From Dokdonella_A sp049583635 (GTDB lineage Bacteria; Pseudomonadota; Gammaproteobacteria; Xanthomonadales; Rhodanobacteraceae), in contig JBAUWF010000064.1 of the NCBI GenBank assembly GCA_049583635.1, forward strand, positions 3,298 through 67,297: a DNA stretch of 64,000 nt. The letters are read 5' to 3'. Below the pieces are notes generated by a model that saw only the letters and a program-made list of their open reading frames with translations, was not told the DNA's origin and searched no databases. Of the stretch, positions 62,686-64,000 are shown piece by piece (within the stretch, counting starts at the first letter, position 1; each line of letters starts with the position of its first letter). Made by a program: the position numbers and the translations under genes.

Positions 62686-63666
62686 ATGACCACCGCGCGC
62701 AGCCAACTTGTTGATCTGTCTTCTTCAGGCTTTTACCACTGCATCTCGCGATGCGTTCGCCGTGCATGGCTTTGCGGACTCGACTCTCTCAGTGGCCGGT
62801 CATTCGAACACCGGCGTGGCTGGGTGGAGGAACGCATGCTCGAACTGGCCGGCATCTTCGCTGTCGGCGTCTATGCGTATGCGGTGATGAGCAACCATGT
62901 GCACGTCGTGCTGCGCATCGATCCGGATGCGGCGCACGGCTGGTCCGAAGAGGAGGTCGCGGGGCGCTGGGTTCGTCTGTTTCCCGCTCGCGTGGATGGC
63001 GTTGTCGATCCCGAGCTTTGCCGCGCCAAAGAGCTGACCCTGCTCTGCCGCCCGGACCGACTGGCTGAATGTCGCGGGCGGCTCGCCAGCCTGTCGTGGT
63101 TCATGCGCTGTCTCAACGAACCGATCGCCCGGCGCGCCAATCGCGAGGACGCGTGCACGGGTCGCTTCTGGGAGGGCCGCTACAAGTGCCAGGCCCTGCT
63201 CGACGAGGCCGCGGTGCTGGCCTGCATGAGCTACGTCGATCTCAATCCGGTGCGTGCCGGCATCGCGGCGGATCTGCCGTCGTCCCTGCACACCGGCGCG
63301 GCACGGCGCATCGCGGCGATCGAGGCCGATGCGACGCTCGCCGATCGACCGCTTGCGCCGATCGGTGTGGACTCGGTCGAGCCGGCGCTGCCGATCGCGA
63401 CGGCCAGCTACCTGGAACTGATCGACTGGACCGCACGGCTCGTACGCGCCGACAAACGCGGCGTGATCGACGCGGCGACTCTGCCGATCCTCGCGCGGCT
63501 CGGCTTGCGTGAGCGCGAATGGCAGTGCCAGGTGCTCGGCGTCGAGAGCTGCTACTGGCGCGCGATCGGATGCGCCGAGTCAATGATGGAGAAGGCCGCC
63601 GCGCTCGGTCAGTGTTGGCTCAAGGGCATCGGCAACGCGCGACGACTTGCCGAGTCGGTGATCTGA
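62686..63666 (+). CDS. REP-associated tyrosine (HUH, Y1) transposase
   Basis: A 326-residue Y1-type transposase (RAYT-like). YHCISRCVRRAWLCG (17-31), the HUH metal motif NHVHVVL with HVH at 71-73, RFWEGRYK, and the catalytic tyrosine candidate Y183 in MSYVDLNPVRAG. RAYTs cut and rejoin single-stranded REP hairpins. The C-terminal extension is usual for this long subgroup. ATG at 62686 (an ATG at 62677 adds three residues). Repeat copies flank the gene. Confidence 0.88.
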   Translation: MTTARSQLVDLSSSGFYHCISRCVRRAWLCGLDSLSGRSFEHRRGWVEERMLELAGIFAVGVYAYAVMSNHVHVVLRIDPDAAHGWSEEEVAGRWVRLFPARVDGVVDPELCRAKELTLLCRPDRLAECRGRLASLSWFMRCLNEPIARRANREDACTGRFWEGRYKCQALLDEAAVLACMSYVDLNPVRAGIAADLPSSLHTGAARRIAAIEADATLADRPLAPIGVDSVEPALPIATASYLELIDWTARLVRADKRGVIDAATLPILARLGLREREWQCQVLGVESCYWRAIGCAESMMEKAAALGQCWLKGIGNARRLAESVI

Positions 63667-63839
63667 GACAGTTCTGGGCCGGTCCTCGAGTCGGGCGTTG
63701 CTCACGCCGATTCGGCAGCTCTCGCTCAACGCCCGCTCGTCTGAAAAACGCCGTTACCCACTTGTATTCGTCGATCGAGTTTCCCGCGGATTGCGAGAGT
63801 TCGATCACGCCATCCCGATCGGTGGGCCGCTTTGCTTGA

Positions 63840-64000
63840 GCGTTTCAAATTGTGGATGTCCCGGTCGTCGCCCCCGCACGACGTGTGATTCGCGTGCTGG
63901 ACCGCCTGTGCGACGAGCACGGTCAGCCCGCGGCGATTCGCAGCGACAACGGCCCCGAACTGCGCAGCAAAATGGTGGAGGAGTGGGCGTTCAAGCGCGG
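63840..64000 (+). pseudogene. IS3-family transposase OrfB, 5'-truncated, running off the window
   Basis: In frame from just after a TGA at 63837-63839, the translation reads VDVPVVAPARRVIRVLDRLC, then QPAAIRSDNGPELRSKMVEE, part of the integrase core (DDE) of IS3-type OrfB with the SDNGPE motif. The upstream helper and N-terminal parts are absent and no good start exists, so this is a broken copy or remnant. It may continue beyond position 64000. Confidence 0.75.
63853..63864 (-). repeat. Inverted partial copy of the REP unit
   Basis: TGGATGTCCCGG is the reverse complement of CCGGGACATCCA, the core of the four upstream units. With the array at 62501-62630 it brackets the transposase gene in inverted orientation. 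It is 12 bases long and adjoins the IS3 fragment. Confidence 0.55.

Overview
The window is high-GC DNA that is almost fully coding. It most resembles a gammaproteobacterium of the Xanthomonadales/Lysobacterales, probably a Dokdonella-like member of the Rhodanobacteraceae. This is an inference from three things: a Xylella-type Pil-Chp gene order (pilG-pilI-pilJ-chpA-chpB-chpC, without pilH or pilK), a type II secretion operon, and a set of secreted proteins ending in a short F-x-[ND]-G-[FY]-[DE] motif. I saw no rRNA, tRNA or CRISPR array.

Layout. 1-7.6 kb (minus strand): type II secretion genes gspG-H-I-J-K-L-M-N, mostly joined by 4-base start/stop overlaps, followed by hisN-like, nudE and the start of cysQ. 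7.7-9.3 kb: bioA, carrying a hairpin-rich repeat inserted in frame. 9.9-11.3 kb: a secreted seven-repeat FG-GAP protein. 11.4-34.1 kb: twitching-motility and housekeeping genes, syntenic with the Pseudomonas aeruginosa PA0392-PA0415 neighbourhood: rsmE, chpC, chpB, chpA, pilJ, pilI, pilG, then gshB, tonB, yqgE, ruvX, pyrB, a methyltransferase, pilU, pilT, yggS, a secreted protein behind an 8-bp tandem repeat, proC and yggT. 34.2-43.4 kb: three secreted beta-helix-type proteins next to an ECF sigma factor/Ser-Thr kinase pair. 43.5-50.6 kb: a B12-binding-like protein, pdxH, a glycerate-kinase-like P-loop kinase, dodecin, exosortase H, aroK-aroB, a glycine-rich protein with a sorting-signal-like C terminus, a WGR protein and hemE. 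50.7-61 kb: a hybrid sensor kinase with a periplasmic propeller, two DUF697-type GTPases, a secreted delta-60 repeat protein and a yceI-cytochrome b561-yceI cassette. 61-64 kb: a decaying region with a pseudogene fragment, a truncated M23-type gene, a repeat array, a REP-associated tyrosine transposase and an IS3 fragment.

How the parts connect. The pilus motors (pilT, pilU), the Pil-Chp signalling array and tonB form one surface-motility neighbourhood. The chpB product has lost the residues expected for methylesterase activity, and no methyltransferase gene (pilK) lies in the cluster, so methylation-based adaptation looks absent here. The pseudopilin operon provides an export route that could serve the secreted proteins.

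Most worth following up: five unrelated-architecture secreted proteins share the F-x-[ND]-G-[FY]-[DE] ending, placed where related choice-of-anchor proteins carry a sorting signal. The same window encodes exosortase H and a small protein with a plausible exosortase-type tail. I know of no named system that explains the short motif; any role in sorting or secretion is inference.
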